DNA of 64,000 nucleotides, taken from positions 62,001-126,000 of the forward strand of contig ML769580.1 in the NCBI GenBank assembly GCA_009733575.1, written 5' to 3'. The position numbers were made by a program, and so were the translations under genes. Shown one piece after another: positions 37,073 through 49,600 of this stretch (the stretch's first letter is position 1; every line of letters starts with the position of its first letter). The DNA comes from Gymnopus androsaceus JB14. Lineage: Eukaryota; Basidiomycota; Agaricomycetes; Agaricales; Omphalotaceae. The notes below the pieces were generated by a model. It had not been told where the DNA came from. It did not search any database and saw only the letters and a list, made by a program, of their open reading frames with translations.

Positions 37073-37931
37073 ATGTCATCCAACTCTCAGCCAAATGGAT
37101 TAAAGCAATCTAAAGCATTAATCGACTTTCAGCTTCAGCGGAACACAGCGGATCGTCCAAAGCTCAATCCAAATCCTATCAATCGCCAACAGTTTTCGTT
37201 CGATTCAATACAGGATGCTTTGCAAGCGTACAAGGACGGAGAATTCCTGGTGGTAATGGACGATGAGAATAGGGAAAATGAAGGCGATTTGATTATTGCT
37301 GGTCATCATTGTACGACAGAGAAAATGGCTTGGATGATTAGACATACAAGGTGCGCTCTAAAATCCAGCAGCATCGTCGAATGATGTTGATCGGATAATC
37401 AGTGGATTCATCTGCATCTCTCTTCCTGGAGAGCGTCTTGCAGAGCTGGATCTTCCTATGATGGTCTCCGAGGAGAATCAAGACCCTCATCGAACCGCAT
37501 ACACCGTCTCCACAGACTACAAGCATGGTTCGTTCATCCAAGGTTCTCCTTGCTCTTGAGTTTATTTCTGCTTCATAGGGACGACAACCGGTATCTCCGC
37601 TCATGACCGAGCACTCACTGCATTCGCTCTCTCCTCATCCACATCCATATCCTCCGACTTCACTCGGCCAGGCCATCTACTGCCTCTTCGTGCACGTCCA
37701 GGAGGCATCCTGACTCGCAGAGGACATACCGAAGCCGGAGTCGACCTTTGTAGACTCACAGGTCTTCCCGAGGCCGGAGTCCTCTGTGAACTTGTCAATG
37801 ATCTTGACGAGGACATCAATGGAGAGATGATGAGGCGCGATCAGTGTCGGGCGTTTGCTGATAAATGGAACCTCAAAATGATCAGTGTGGAAATGCTTGC
37901 TGAATTCAGGAGGGACCTGGAAAAAGCGTAG
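37073..37931 (+). CDS. RIB3: 3,4-dihydroxy-2-butanone 4-phosphate synthase
   Basis: Converts ribulose 5-phosphate to 3,4-dihydroxy-2-butanone 4-phosphate and formate, supplying the four-carbon unit for riboflavin. There are three exons. Exon 1 ends at ACAAG before GTGCGC and holds [20 protein letters not shown], the metal-binding acidic signature. Exon 2 holds [20 protein letters not shown]. Exon 3 (from a TAG acceptor) holds [18 protein letters not shown], the catalytic HD-containing loop, then [20 protein letters not shown] and [20 protein letters not shown]. The C-terminus is [20 protein letters not shown] followed by a short helix. All expected family blocks are present in frame, and the length (about 245 residues) fits a monofunctional fungal enzyme with a short N-terminal extension. 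It looks like an ordinary housekeeping gene. Confidence 0.92.
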
Positions 37932-38599
37932 GAAACGCTTCACAAAATCAGCGCTGACTAGAGTTATAGATGTCAGCAGCCTGCAATTATATATTTTCAG
38001 CTTAATTCTTGGCTTAATCGAATGGAGTGTCTTTTCTGAATCAAATTCCTTGCAAATGTTGGAACTTTGCGCTCGGTAAGACTTCTGTATCACAAACACA
38101 TTTCAGTCGACGTTGCGTACTCTCACTGGGCGGAACCGCGGAGAGAAAACGAATGGAGTTTACGAGGCGGCGGTTTATAAGTGCCCAACTTCATATCGAG
38201 TCTTTCTTCGGATTGCACACTTATTCATTACCAAGTTTAGCTGCTTCAACGATTTCTTTTCACGTCCATTGAGATACGTAGAACACGGCAGGCCTGAAAT
38301 ACTTGCGCAAAACATATTCTCCTTAAAATTTACTAATACTAAAGTCCAACTACTACCCGATACGTGTATCGTATGTACATGTACAATTAAAAAGTCCTAG
38401 TCCTTTAAACACGAATAAAAAACGTATAATAACTCTTTAACAGGAGAACTTCCAAGAGACGATCCAACCTAGTAGGCAAAAAGTTCATTCAGCCACATTT
38501 CAAGACAATTCAAGTTATGCAAGCATCATACATTGCCAAACGTTCCGATGGTACCTCGGAATTCTTTCACCAAATCCTTATCAAAACTCCACCACGCCC
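37932..38599. other. Intergenic region before assembly gap
   Basis: No coding exon is supported. The region is AT-rich with a few short open frames only. Confidence 0.4.
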
Positions 38600-38624
38600 N
38601 NNNNNNNNNNNNNNNNNNNNNNNN
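38600..38624. other. Assembly gap of 25 N
   Basis: A run of N, most likely of arbitrary length. The missing 5' part of the Copia element that follows was probably lost in this gap. Confidence 0.95.
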
Positions 38625-38695
38625 AAAAAAAAGAGAGAGATACAACAATTATACTTGATGGTCTGGCTTTCATAGCCCAGAATGATACTCTGTAC

Positions 38696-40342
38696 TTGGA
38701 AGAGGAGGAAGCTCTTGAGTTCGCATATGCCAACCGTGCAACAATTCATGACAACAAGCCCAAATCATATGCACAAGCTATGTGTCGCCTGCTGGAAGAA
38801 GCTGCGCAGTGGCATCAAGCTGCTGTCAATGAGATCAATGCTCTTATCAAGAATGGTGTCTTTCAGCTTGTCAAGCTTCCTGATGATCGTAAAGCTATCG
38901 GGAGTCGCTGGGTTTTCAAAATCAAACGGAACGCAGATGGATCCATTGAGCGCTACAAAGGAAGACTAGTTGCCAAGGGATACACTCAACGTTGGGGTTA
39001 CGACTACACAGAAACTTTTTCACCTACTCCCAAACTAGCAGCCATTCGTGCTTGTCTTGCTCTAGCCGCTGTTGGAGACCTTGAACTCTGGAGTGTAGAC
39101 ATATCTTCTGCATTCCTCAATGGCAAGTTGAAGGAGGAGGTGTATATGGAACAACCGGAGGGGTTCAAGGAAAAAGGATCCGATTACGTCTGGCGTCTCA
39201 CAAAGTCCTTATATGGACTCAAACAAGCCGGTAGGGAATGGCATAAAAAGCTCCACGAGACACTCACGTCAAAAATGGGATTCAAACAAGTGAAATGTGA
39301 ACATAGCATTTGGGTTTATCAGCGCGGCAATTCGCGAATCATCATTCCTGTTTTCGTTGATGATATGACCATCGCTGCCAAGACCACCAATGAGGTGCAG
39401 CACATCATCTCACAGTTAAAAACCCATTTTAAACTTCGCAATCTCGGTCCCACTTCCTTCCTACTCGGTATTGAAATAATCTGTGACCAATCCAAACGAA
39501 TTCTCACTATTTCCCAGCGCCAATATATCATTGACCTCCTTGAGCGTGTTGGCATGTCCGACTGCAACTCTGTCACTACACCACTTGAACCCGGTGTTAA
39601 ACTCTCATCTGAGCAGTCTCCCAAAACACTGGAAGAGTTTGAGGAGATGCGGAAGATCCCATATCTGAATATACTAGGTGCCATTTCTTACCTTGCTCTC
39701 GCCACCCATCCAGATATTGCTTACGCCGTAAGCGTTCTATCTCGCTTCAGTAAAAATCCTGGACTTGCTCATTGGGCAGCTCTCAAACGTCTCCTTCGAT
39801 ATCTAAAGGGGACTATTGACTATTGCATACAGTATTCAGCACATAACCTAGAGGAAGATGGTTCCCTTTTCCAGACATACTCCGATGCAGATCATGGAGG
39901 AAATCCAGATAACGGGCGTTCAACCACTGGATTTGTAGTTAAGCTGGGCGGCGGAGCAATCAGCTGGTCCAGCAAGCTTCAGAGTTTTGTCACTCTCTCC
40001 ACAACTGAAGCCGAATATGTTGCCGCTGTTGCCAGTGGTCAAGAAATTCTTTGGTTGCGAAACTTATTCACCGAGTTTGGTTATCCTCAAGCTGGTGCTT
40101 CTCCACTCTTCATTGATAATCATTCAGCTCTCTCTGTTGCTCGCAACCCCGATCATCATGGCCAAGTTAAACATCTTGACTTGCGATTCTACTGGCTTCG
40201 AGATGAGGTTGCTGATAAGAAAATTCATGTGGAACATTTACGGACTGATGAGATGCCAGCAGATGTTCTTACCAAGGCATTAACTCGAGAAAAGTTCCAA
40301 AAGATGGTCGGTTTACTGGGTATGCGTCCTCTGACTCCTTAG
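38696..40342 (+). CDS. Copia pol fragment: reverse transcriptase and RNase H
   Basis: One uninterrupted frame of about 548 codons, open at its 5' side towards the gap. It shows WVFKIKRNADGSIERYKGRL and VAKGY near the start. Next come VDISSAFLNGKL with a catalytic Asp, KSLYGLKQAGREW, the FVDDM active-site box, and LLGIEI. The RNase H end has SDADHGG, STTEAEYVA, DNHSA and a HLDLRFYWLRDEV stretch near the terminus. All catalytic Asp/Glu positions are kept, so this part could be functional and looks younger than Copia 2. The true start codon lies outside the visible sequence. Confidence 0.9.
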   Translation: MEEEEALEFAYANRATIHDNKPKSYAQAMCRLLEEAAQWHQAAVNEINALIKNGVFQLVKLPDDRKAIGSRWVFKIKRNADGSIERYKGRLVAKGYTQRWGYDYTETFSPTPKLAAIRACLALAAVGDLELWSVDISSAFLNGKLKEEVYMEQPEGFKEKGSDYVWRLTKSLYGLKQAGREWHKKLHETLTSKMGFKQVKCEHSIWVYQRGNSRIIIPVFVDDMTIAAKTTNEVQHIISQLKTHFKLRNLGPTSFLLGIEIICDQSKRILTISQRQYIIDLLERVGMSDCNSVTTPLEPGVKLSSEQSPKTLEEFEEMRKIPYLNILGAISYLALATHPDIAYAVSVLSRFSKNPGLAHWAALKRLLRYLKGTIDYCIQYSAHNLEEDGSLFQTYSDADHGGNPDNGRSTTGFVVKLGGGAISWSSKLQSFVTLSTTEAEYVAAVASGQEILWLRNLFTEFGYPQAGASPLFIDNHSALSVARNPDHHGQVKHLDLRFYWLRDEVADKKIHVEHLRTDEMPADVLTKALTREKFQKMVGLLGMRPLTP

Positions 40343-40363
40343 TGCCGTTTGTTTGAGGGGGAG

Positions 40364-40576
40364 TGTTGGAATATACGAACTTAGGCAAACGGACTCTACG
40401 GACCTTAGATTAGATTATTACATAACCATAGAATCTTGTCCTGAGGAACGGCGGTCAATGCTCTTCAGCATTGACCTTCCACTTCCGTTCCTCAGGTGAG
40501 TAGTTAATTACTTTATTGTCAATATAATTAAGCATTGACCTTCCACTTCCGTTCCTCAGCGTCGCTTCCCGCAACA
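40364..40576 (+). repeat. 3' LTR of Copia 1
   Basis: Starts TGTTGG after the polypurine tract and ends with CAACA, giving the short inverted termini usual for LTRs. A 29-bp stretch around CATTGACCTTCCACTTCC occurs twice inside it (about 40470 and 40532). Confidence 0.75.
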
Positions 40577-41510
40577 ATAGTTGGCCCTAAGAGGGGTCAA
40601 ATCCCCGGGATATCCCAGATGGGATAACCTGGATATCCCATCTGGGATCACCCAAGTGTCCGGGGTCCTGGCATGGGGGACCCATGGGACATCCATGGGA
40701 TATCCATGGTCTTCTTTCAGGAAGCTGCTATACCTGCCTGTCTTATTTAAATTCATATCTACTTATCTACCTGCAGTTAGTAGGTCTCTAAATGCACTGT
40801 TACATCAGCATATAGTATACCAATCCTTCATCTATTGTTGAATACTACTACTGCTACAATACCATTTGTTTTTCAATTACACTACATATATCAATCTGTT
40901 TATATGAATAGAAACATCTTAAGTATTTACATACTTTGAGAACCCTTCACTGTCATGTCTTATTATTGCAATGTTTAACTTGGCTTGGCCTTACATACAT
41001 AACAGATATCCCACTCAGTAGCATAGTTGAGATCACCAACTAGGCTCAAATTGGATATCCCACTCAACTGAGTATGTGGGATTCCCAGTTAGCAAGGTAG
41101 CTGGATATCCCACTCCACTGAACCCTGAGTATGGGGGATTCCCACATAACACAGTAACCTGGGGGTATTCCCATTCCAACTGAACTATGTGGATTCCCAG
41201 GTAACAGGCTAGCCTGGATATCCCACTCAACTGAGTATGTGGAATTCCCAGGTAGCAAGGTAGGTGGATATCCCACCCACCTGAGTATGTGGGATTCCAC
41301 ATAAACACAGTAACTGGATATCATCACTGACTATGTGGATTCCCAGGTAACAAGGTAGCTGGATATCCCACTCAACTGATATGTGGATTCCAGGTAGCAA
41401 GGTAGTGGATATCCCACCCACCTGATATGATTCCCACATAACACAGTAACTGGATATCCCATTCAACTGACTATGTGGGATTCCCAGGTAACAAGGTAAC
41501 TGGATTCTTA
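40577..41510 (+). repeat. Left long inverted terminus of the KDZ element
   Basis: Inverted relative to 55660-56564. The outer part (40577-40720) is rich in nested palindromes such as GGATATCC and CCATGG. The inner part (about 41045-41510) has nine tandem units of 45-58 bp beginning GGATATCCCAC. These units carry more small deletions than those of the right array. Confidence 0.85.
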
Positions 41511-41578
41511 ACATACATAGATAATAGAGTAGATAAAAAATTGCATGTTTCTACATATATATATACTACAAGCCTTCT

Positions 41579-44500
41579 TCATCCATCTCCATCTCCCAGT
41601 ACATTATCCGAGAGATCAAGTGCATCAATACGCTCAATCAAGCCTAAGTCTAAATCATCTTCATCAAAGTCACTATCTTCACTCTCCTCATACTCAACTT
41701 CAAATTCTTCCACAAGATCACTTTCAACCTCCTGCATTGCTTGAAGCAATTCAGCTCCTGTTGGTCCCCACGAATTCCATTGGGTCCTCTCGTGGTAAAG
41801 CTGCTAATGCTTTATCCCATACTACATACATTTGCGCAAGATCCCTTCGTCGTTCCCGCAACTGATGGAGTAGATTCATGTCTAGTAAAACATATATCAC
41901 AATGTGAAAACCAATTCAGATTTACCCACATACCTTCGGTATCCTCCATCGCTCTTGCTACAATCAACCACTCCTCCATAAACCACTCCTTTAGCGCCAG
42001 CAGTTCATGTTTTAAGCGTAGAAACTCTTCATCACAACGATCCCGAAGCAAAATACCTCGAATGCCAGTTCTGACATGCTCGTCACACAACCACAAAGGC
42101 GGTTCAGCTGTGTCATCGTCATCTGACAGGCCAATATCATCCCAGATAGAATCGTCGACGTCCAGCGAGAAAAGTTCCTTGATCACAATTGGTTTCGGAG
42201 CCACTGCATTAGCTGGAGCACGCCTGGATTGAATCAAACCAGTCATTTTGCTGCAGAGCTCATTGTATTTCTTTGCTAGAGACTGGATACCGGGATCTCG
42301 ACAGTGTAATGGAGTGCTCCGTGTGATTTTGTAGCTTTCGTTCCGAAGCTGAAGATACGACTGCATCAGAAAACAAACCCAGCTCAAATGCCAAGTGTAC
42401 ATACTATTCATCTGTCGCCGGAAGGATCGTTCCAGTCGATCTCTTTCAAATTTGCGGGAGCGGAGCTTCTGGCGCAATCTCAATTTCAAAGCTCGTGCAT
42501 TCATACGATGCATGATGAACGGGCTGGATGCGAGGTGTCTGTATTGAGTTCTCGCCTGTACTCCTAGCGCATGCTCCTTGGCGGTGAGGACTGACTGAGT
42601 CTTCTCGAGTTTTTCCCTTAAAGGGTCCAGCTCTAGCTCCGCTGTAGCAACTTCGTAAGGCTCTGCCGAGATATCAGTGATAACATTCTCGAGGCGTTTG
42701 ACACTGTCGTGTAGAGTATCTCGTGCCTTTCGCAGTCGAAGAGCTTCTTCCACAGCCTTCTTGCCAGATGCCTTCGACTGACCTATACATTCAGTTAATA
42801 CAGACTCGCAATGTATAGTCAAAGGTAACACACGAGGAAGTGGCTTAGTCTGCGACTCAACCTGTAGCCTCCATTGCTCACGAAGAAAGTCCGGGTTGCA
42901 CATTGACCAACTGACATCCTTCTGAGCTTCTTCGCGTCTTGTTCAGGCGTGTTTCCACTTGCGTGCTAGCCACAAACCCAAACCCCACAGACTTTCACGA
43001 TCTAAATGTTGAATCTGCGAGTCTAGCGTGTATAGATGCTGGTGGTGCTGTATAAAAAATATGATAGAGAGATATATCAGCCAAGTTAATGCGTTGTCGG
43101 AAAGAAAGAAAAAACTCACTCCTGCACACTCTCAAGTAAGCGATCAACTTGCTGATGGAATGCCAAAAGCGCTCACATCCCTCCCCATCGCATAACCCAA
43201 AACCCTTGCATTTGTGCGTGGATGGTAGATACACTGGCATGGCCAGCCATGACCAAAGGCATGGAAGACCGAGATTGCGAAGGAGAGACGGCGTAGACGC
43301 TCCTGCTCAAGGAAACCCCATTTCACACAACTACGCTCCAGTTGGCAAGCGATATCGTAAAGGAGACCCACGGACCAATCATCAGGGAGATGGTCAAATA
43401 ATGTATCCACGAGAGTGAGGGCGTAGTGCTGGCGTTCTCCTGGGGTGGTCATATTAACGAGCCATAAAACACGGTCGTGACGACAAAGAAGACCCATTAA
43501 AGCAGTCGAATCAAAGAACTGGGTGCTAGCCTTCTGCCTGTCGCCATCGGCAGCGGTAAAGCTTTCCCCGCAGGCGTCCAGTACCGAGTTTGGTACCCGA
43601 AGAGAACCCTCAAACCCATCTTCTTCATCCTGACTCCCCGCCCCCTTCTTTGCTTTTGTGGCGTCTCTGCTAGGACGCACTTCTTCAACAAAGTCCTTCC
43701 ATGTCTCAACATCCTCTGGAGGTACGAATACAGTCTTGGGATGTTCGTGTTTCGGATCCTGAGTCTTGTGTTTATTGTTCTTTTGCATGAAACAAGCATC
43801 CAAGCAGACTAACGTGCTCAAACTGAACGAAGTAAGCAAAAAGCGATATATACATGATAAATAGCTACATACCCTTCTGCGAAACGAGACTTGCCACCAA
43901 AACAAATTGGACACCTGGCACGAAGGTAGTCGGATGGACGCGTACGCGCCTCACCCGTGCTATCTCTGCGACCTCTCTTACTAGGTCGTTGATCATCTTC
44001 ATCATCGACAAAGGCCGGAGAGCTTTCGGGAGTGAAAAGCCTCTCACGCTGAGAACCACTCCCCGCGGGAGTGTTGTTGGCCAAGTGATCATCCTCGGTG
44101 TCATCTACAACCGCCTGGCGCGACCTTTGCAGAACGCCATCCACAAATTCGTTGGTATATTGTTGTAGCTTATTATACCACAATAAAGCGTTTGCAAAAC
44201 GCCGACGAAGAGGATCCTCAAAGTATAATCAGTTGAACTTTCCAAAGCGATAAGGAAGATGATTCACCTGTCCACGCAACTGGTATCCCTGGGATTTGAG
44301 AAAATCTTCGATTGTATTGCACACGGCGGTGTTGTTGGGAGAGATGCGAAGGAAAAGACGTGTTACAAAGTCCAAAACACGAAGATCCACAGCCAAGCTG
44401 GGGCATAGTGGCGCACAACCAAAAAGTCCACGTTTCATAAGCTGAGTCGGGGCGGTTTGGCAGGAGCATGTTCTTAGAGTAATCTTTTGAAGATCTGGAG

Positions 44501-45051
44501 GAGCATTATGAATAACCAATGATTATAATGCTGAAAAAACACTCACTGGTAAATCGAACAACTACTACCTCAAGATTTAACCCTTTGTTGAGACATACAC
44601 ACTCCTGAGCCTCCAACGATAAATCTTCTGCAAGATTGGAAGATTCCCGAACGTAGTTCATGTACGGCCCAATAAGACGAGGAATCACCTCGTTTTCCCA
44701 GCGTGCAGACTGCGCAAGCCTCTTGCGCGAATGAGGCGTTGGAACCACGAAGGTTTCGCCGCCATCTCCAAATACATTGTGAATGTTGCCGGAAGAGGAA
44801 ACAGCTGCGGTCATACCCCTATCATCATTGGGACGCTCCAAGAAACCCACTTGACCACGAGGGATAGGAAGATGAGTGCGCTGGGAAAGGGTCTTGCCAT
44901 TGGGTAGATAGACTATCGGTCTAGCACTTCTTTTCGTGGGTGAACTTGATCGAGGAGAGCTCGAAAAGAGGTTGTAGGCCGAGCGAGGTGGGGTCTGCGC
45001 ACCTACGGGATCCTTTTGGAGGTCCTTTTTCGGCAGTCGAAGGCGGGACAT
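41579..45051 (-). pseudogene. KDZ transposase with CxC1 cysteine cluster
   Basis: A DDE-type transposase of about 1,050 codons. The N-terminal exon starts MSRLRLPKKDLQKDPVGAQT. Next comes a CxC1-type zinc cluster: CSCQTAPTQLMKRGLFGCAP with CPSLAVDLRVLDFV and SPNNTAVCNTIEDFL. The catalytic core has RCPICFGG, LVCLDACF (first Asp), LLCRHDRVLWLVNM, LLYDIACQLERS (second Asp), FHAFGHGWPCQ and DGEGCERFWHSISKLI (Glu). The C-terminal part has LDVDDSIWDDIGL and VRTGIRGILLRDRCDEE, then an acidic tail. Three lesions are visible. A one-base frameshift falls between HPR and KGFGL near 43208. A TGA lies at 42943-42945 where Arg is expected. A frameshift lies near 41785 before WGPTGAELL. This copy is probably not autonomous. 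Confidence 0.85.
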
Positions 45052-45400
45052 TCTGAGTTCACGGAGTAGAATGAGTAATTAAAAAAATTGAGGAGAAAAC
45101 GCGTTCAGTAACGCACGGGATGAACCAAAAAACAGCGTGATAGTTTAACGTCGTTTCGGACGCGATAACAATGAATGATGGCTTTTCCAAATTCATTCAT
45201 TATTCAACGTTTTTGTACAACAACGGAAATAAAGCTATTGTTCATGGTGGCCTCAACCACACAGTTACATCCATTTTGATGACTCAGGCAAAATACGGTA
45301 TGTAGTGGCCATTGAAATTGTGCTAGATATAAGCATAGTCTAGATATAAGTATACTATCCAGTCCAAGTGTGAATCTAATATTAAAGAACTAATTTATTT
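45052..45400. other. Spacer between KDZ transposase and accessory gene
   Basis: Non-coding and AT-rich. It holds the transposase promoter and the 3' end of the accessory gene. A short stretch (GTTTAACGTC...GCGGACGC) recurs upstream of the accessory gene near 46342, which suggests shared promoter elements inside the element. Confidence 0.45.
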
Positions 45401-46233
45401 TTATGCCTTTGCGTCTCGTACACGTTCCGCCAGATAAGCTTGTCTACGCTGTTTAGCTTCTTCAGACATACACCTATCCATGTGTATAATTCTCAGCTTG
45501 TCACCAAAAAGCTCCCCATGCTTCGATATCTCATACTCCGGGATGTCGTCAATTACAGATCGCAGTAGCGCTATGGTATTCTGGTGAATCGCATGCAAAC
45601 CATCCTTATCATGCTTCAGTAGCCATAGGCATAACTCCTTGCGGTCTGGTGAGTAATCGCCTTCGAAGGCAGGGCAGTCAACGTGCGGGAGCCTGGCTAA
45701 AGCTTCTAGTTCGAAGTCCATGCGCTTCAGGACCCAGTTGGCAATCTCGGGATCGCGATAACGAGCTAATGGGAGCAGAAAACGGAAGTAGTCGTCCATA
45801 GCAATACGATCGTCCGCTGATAAGTCTTCAACATATCCCCAACTTGGGAGCGAGGTGTCATCGACTGTATCGTTGAAGTAAAAGGGATCGTCGGGCCAGA
45901 TGTCGTCGAAGTGAACCACGGGGGTCGGGATGATAGACAAAGGAAGAGGATTGAGTGGTTTGTAGGTGGACCTTGTAGTGAGAGGTTGGCGCAACTAGCA
46001 AATAACCTGAGTAACGCGCAAAAAATCTTTGAGAGTAATGAAACTGACCTTTTTCCCTGCTGCTGAAGTCCTTTCCGTAAGGGCTTTCTGAGCAGCTCGA
46101 CTGACCTCCTAAACTCAAAGTCAGCAAAAACATGTAGCACAATAAAAGAGCATACCTTTCGACTCGATTGATCGTATGGCAAAACAGTCTTATTTGATCG
46201 ACTACGAGCTGTGGTTGAACGTCGAAAAGACAT
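45401..46233 (-). CDS. KDZ-element accessory protein (left arm)
   Basis: Three exons are joined in frame: MSFRRSTTARSRSNKTVLPY..., then EVSRAAQKALTERTSAAGKK, then the long exon to 45401. The introns are GTATGC...TAG and GTCAGT...TAG. The basic, Ser/Arg-rich N-terminus is followed by an acidic and helical body of about 200 residues with no known domain. A segment with LWLLKHDKDGLHAIHQNTIALL and a following GELFGDKLRIIHMDRC resembles MWAYTVDAQGYKAVEQHTVELL and GKLFRLDSLVLDLKDC in the right-arm gene. The two are probably distant paralogs. Its position between the transposase and the SPT5-like gene, on the same strand, argues for a role in the transposon life cycle. The function is unknown. Confidence 0.6.
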
Positions 46234-46606
46234 GGCAGATTGAGGTTCCAGTTCAAGTGCTAATTGGAGGTCCGATAGTGGATTCATGAACCAAAACCCG
46301 CACACTTCATTGTGCTCCAATTTCATGCAAGTGTGGCCTGTAGTTTAACGTCATTGCGGACGCTCAATAAATCAGACAATAGATCCCAAAAGGGCAACTC
46401 AAAGCAGTTTATATCAACTTGATCAACCGCCCTGGCATTTATTATGGAAATACTGAAAAGCTGTAATTTACATTTACTGAACACAACATTACTAGCTTTC
46501 GCGTTCTAGAAGAAGCTATTACAGAGATAAGCAATGATTATATCGTAGGTAGTTTTATTTACATAGTTCGATACAAATTCATTACTAGAGATACAGCAGT
46601 CGATAT
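46234..46606. other. Spacer between accessory gene and SPT5-like gene
   Basis: An AT-rich non-coding stretch. It shares a short motif (TAGTTTAACGTC) with the region upstream of the transposase. Confidence 0.4.
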
Positions 46607-49600
46607 TTAAGGATGTCCGAGTGATCCATCGATGTCAAAAAATTGTCCGTTGTCAAAAAATAGTCCACGGAGAACTCCATCATCGTCCGTCCAAAATCCA
46701 TTCGTGTAGACATGATCGCGCTGTTCCCGTAGTACTGTCATTGCCGCATTACCTGATGTCCTCCGCTCTCTGGATTCATGGACCTCCGCAAGTGAAGCAC
46801 CACGCAGATGGAAGCGGGGATAGTCCATCATGATGGTCTCGACAAACTTCCCATTTTCTTTTACCACGGATACAACTTGAACGGTCCAAAGGGGATCTTT
46901 GTAAAGCTCCCCGTTATTGCCGTAGTATTCCGAAGCACGACGAACTAGTTTCCCAATGTGGTCACCTTCACAGACGAGATAAAGTCCAGCAGCCCTGAAT
47001 GGCTTTGTCACTCCGTAGGAACGAAAATCCTCCACAAGGTCCTGCACTTGAATTGGACGCTTGTGACCAATAGCACTGTATGCCTCCGTGAGGCCGTTTA
47101 TGACTCGCAGACACACCCGGCGATCCTTCTTTTCACCTTTGAAAGCAAGCAAAAGGTCATTGTCACCTAAGCCTTCCCGAATACGAGGGTCGAGCAGCCA
47201 ATGACTTGAGACAGAAGGTAGCGGTGTAGGTGAGGATGCACGCGAGAGATCGATGGATTCGTGCCGACTATCATTAATGTACGGGTTTGGAGTTTGGGAC
47301 GATGCATCAGTGATCATCGAGTCGCTCAAGTAGTATAGTCCTGTCGTTTCATCCCGGATTAGGTCAACTCCTGCTTGCCTCAGCAACTCCTGGCGTTCGT
47401 TAATCCACTGCGAACGAGTCTTGTCGGATTGTGCAAGTATCTCATTGACATAGATATGACGTTGATGCATTTGGTGCTGGCGTTCTTCGGCCTTCGATCT
47501 CTCCTTCTGTAGGACATACGCCTCCTTTTCTTCCTCCAAAGTATATTTCGGTACGTATCCTTCCTTAAAGTCATAATACGTAACGCCCTTATGTTGGGTC
47601 TTCGCGCGCTGTTCGCCCATGTAATCGTCGTGAATGAATCGGTGGTTGTCGCAGCGGCGCAGAACATCGTAGTCGAACCACTCCCTCGGTGAATCTGTCA
47701 TGTTGGAAGTCTGGTACTCGATGAGAACTGCAATACCACTGATGCGTTTCTCGTCCTGTTTGACTTCTTTGACCCATCCGCGGTACCCCTTGCGCTGAAG
47801 ACGACCGACTGGAGTGACCAGGATATCCTCCCAAGGAGATTTCCCCGTGAAGTAGGGAAGACGTGACAGCCCAGGCTCTGCGGAACTAGAGACTGTATCC
47901 AATTCCTGACTCTGATTTAAAACCAGATTCAACGGGTTCGTAGGGATTGCTTGCTCATTGTTACCAATATGAAATTTAGCAAACGGCGGCCAGGGTATGA
48001 ACGGAACAGCGATAGTGTTGAGGGATAGATTGCGAAGAGTGTTTGGATGCAAGGAGAGCGTTGTTGCGATTTCGGGGATCCAAACGTCCACAGTCCGGTC
48101 GCTAACGGCTACTACCAATCCTTGCTTTCCGCATAAGGGGATGACTTCACTGCGAATCATGTTGACGACAGTGCTTTCAACCGGAGTACGTGTGATCTCC
48201 TTGATAGGTCGAACTCCTGCTAACAACTGCACCGTATCGCCTAGTCGCATCTTCTTTCGAAGAAAATGGTAAGGAACGGCTCGCTCTCTCTGGCCAACAA
48301 ACTCAACCCTGCAGTACAAAGGGAGAATCTCCAGAAGTTTCCCTTCCCGTTGACTTGCGTCTTCAATACTCAACTCGCAAAACACTTCTTGCGCGAATTC
48401 CAAAGCCAGAGTACCACCGTCAAACGGAACGGCTGCAACCTCTTCACCGCATTCAAAAGACCAGGAAGAGGGAGGTGGCATCCAAGTCTTAAGGATATCA
48501 ACACTGTCCACTTTGGAAAAGGACATCACAAGATCGTCGGGAAGTGTCTCCGCCAACTTCAGCGTGCTGATGTTTTGGACAGTCAGCGCGAGCCCACCAC
48601 GAGTGGTTTGGCCCTGGAAAGTTACTCGCTTGCGATTAATCTCCTGATGAGCACAGGTCTCCGGTTTGTTGCAGTGTTCAATGCACTCAACCTTGAGTTT
48701 GCATTTGAATTTATTGGCCATCTGCAGAATCGCGCCGGCACCAACGAGGTGAACGGGAGAGGGGCGCCGAGAGGACTTCACCTTCTTCGGTGGTTCAGCT
48801 GCAGCTGACTCGGCGTTGGGTCTGAAGTTCGGAAATCTAATCCTGGGGATGAACAAAACCATTCGCTCTGATGAGTCAAGCTCATGGTAGTCGTCCTCGA
48901 CGATAAGCCCACAGTCTCCTTTATAACGACCTCTTGTGGCCGTAACCCACGTCCCGATGCGAAATTGATCTTTGCGCTGTTCGTGTAGCCAACCTTTATA
49001 AGCGTTAAGTCCAACCACAAGATGATGTTTGGGAAGTTGGAGAGTAGGGCTGTTGGCAATGAAAGACACCTCGTAATGACTGCGAGGGTATATTGACTCG
49101 GTGGTCCAACCAGGATGGACATCACGAGGAGCATTGGGATATATGAACCCATCGCAAGTGCGTAGATAGCTCGCAAGGACGTGGTTGCCCGGAAGCATGC
49201 TACGGGCCTGAATGTAGATACCTCCGGGGAGTGCTGCCAAAGACGCGTTTCGGAGTATTTCTCGATTAACGTGGCCAACCTCGATGTCGTGGCAGATGCG
49301 TTTAACAATGGCTGCCTCTCGACCTCTCTGGAACGAATGTTAGCAATTTGACCGCATTCAAACAACGAAAAGATAGTTACCCTGCAACGAACGTAATAAA
49401 TTCCAAATTCAAAGAGCTCGGCAGTCCCCCCACTGACTACATTGACCCAGGAGCGAAACCGTTCCCACTCAAATCTGCGGTCTTCTTCTTCATCCTGGTC
49501 CGGCGCAGACACAAGGGCTGTGGGACGGTTTGGGTGTGATTGTGAGCCAGAGTAGTGTGCGAGGATTTCGTCAAGATCACGACCCAGTTGCAACCCATCG

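Larger units (their letters stand above)
38625..40576 (+). mobile_element. Copia retrotransposon 1, 3' half with LTR
   Basis: The right part of a Ty1/Copia element: RT and RNase H frame, then a purine-rich tract (GGGGGAG), then an LTR of 213 bp starting TGTTGGAATATAC and ending GCAACA. Gag, protease and integrase are not present to the left. The assembly gap at 38600-38624 sits where they should be. Confidence 0.85.

Noticed and set aside
48266..48808. A 180-codon plus-strand open frame
   Set aside because: It is the antisense shadow of the SPT5-like gene, whose minus-strand frame is continuous and makes family sense.
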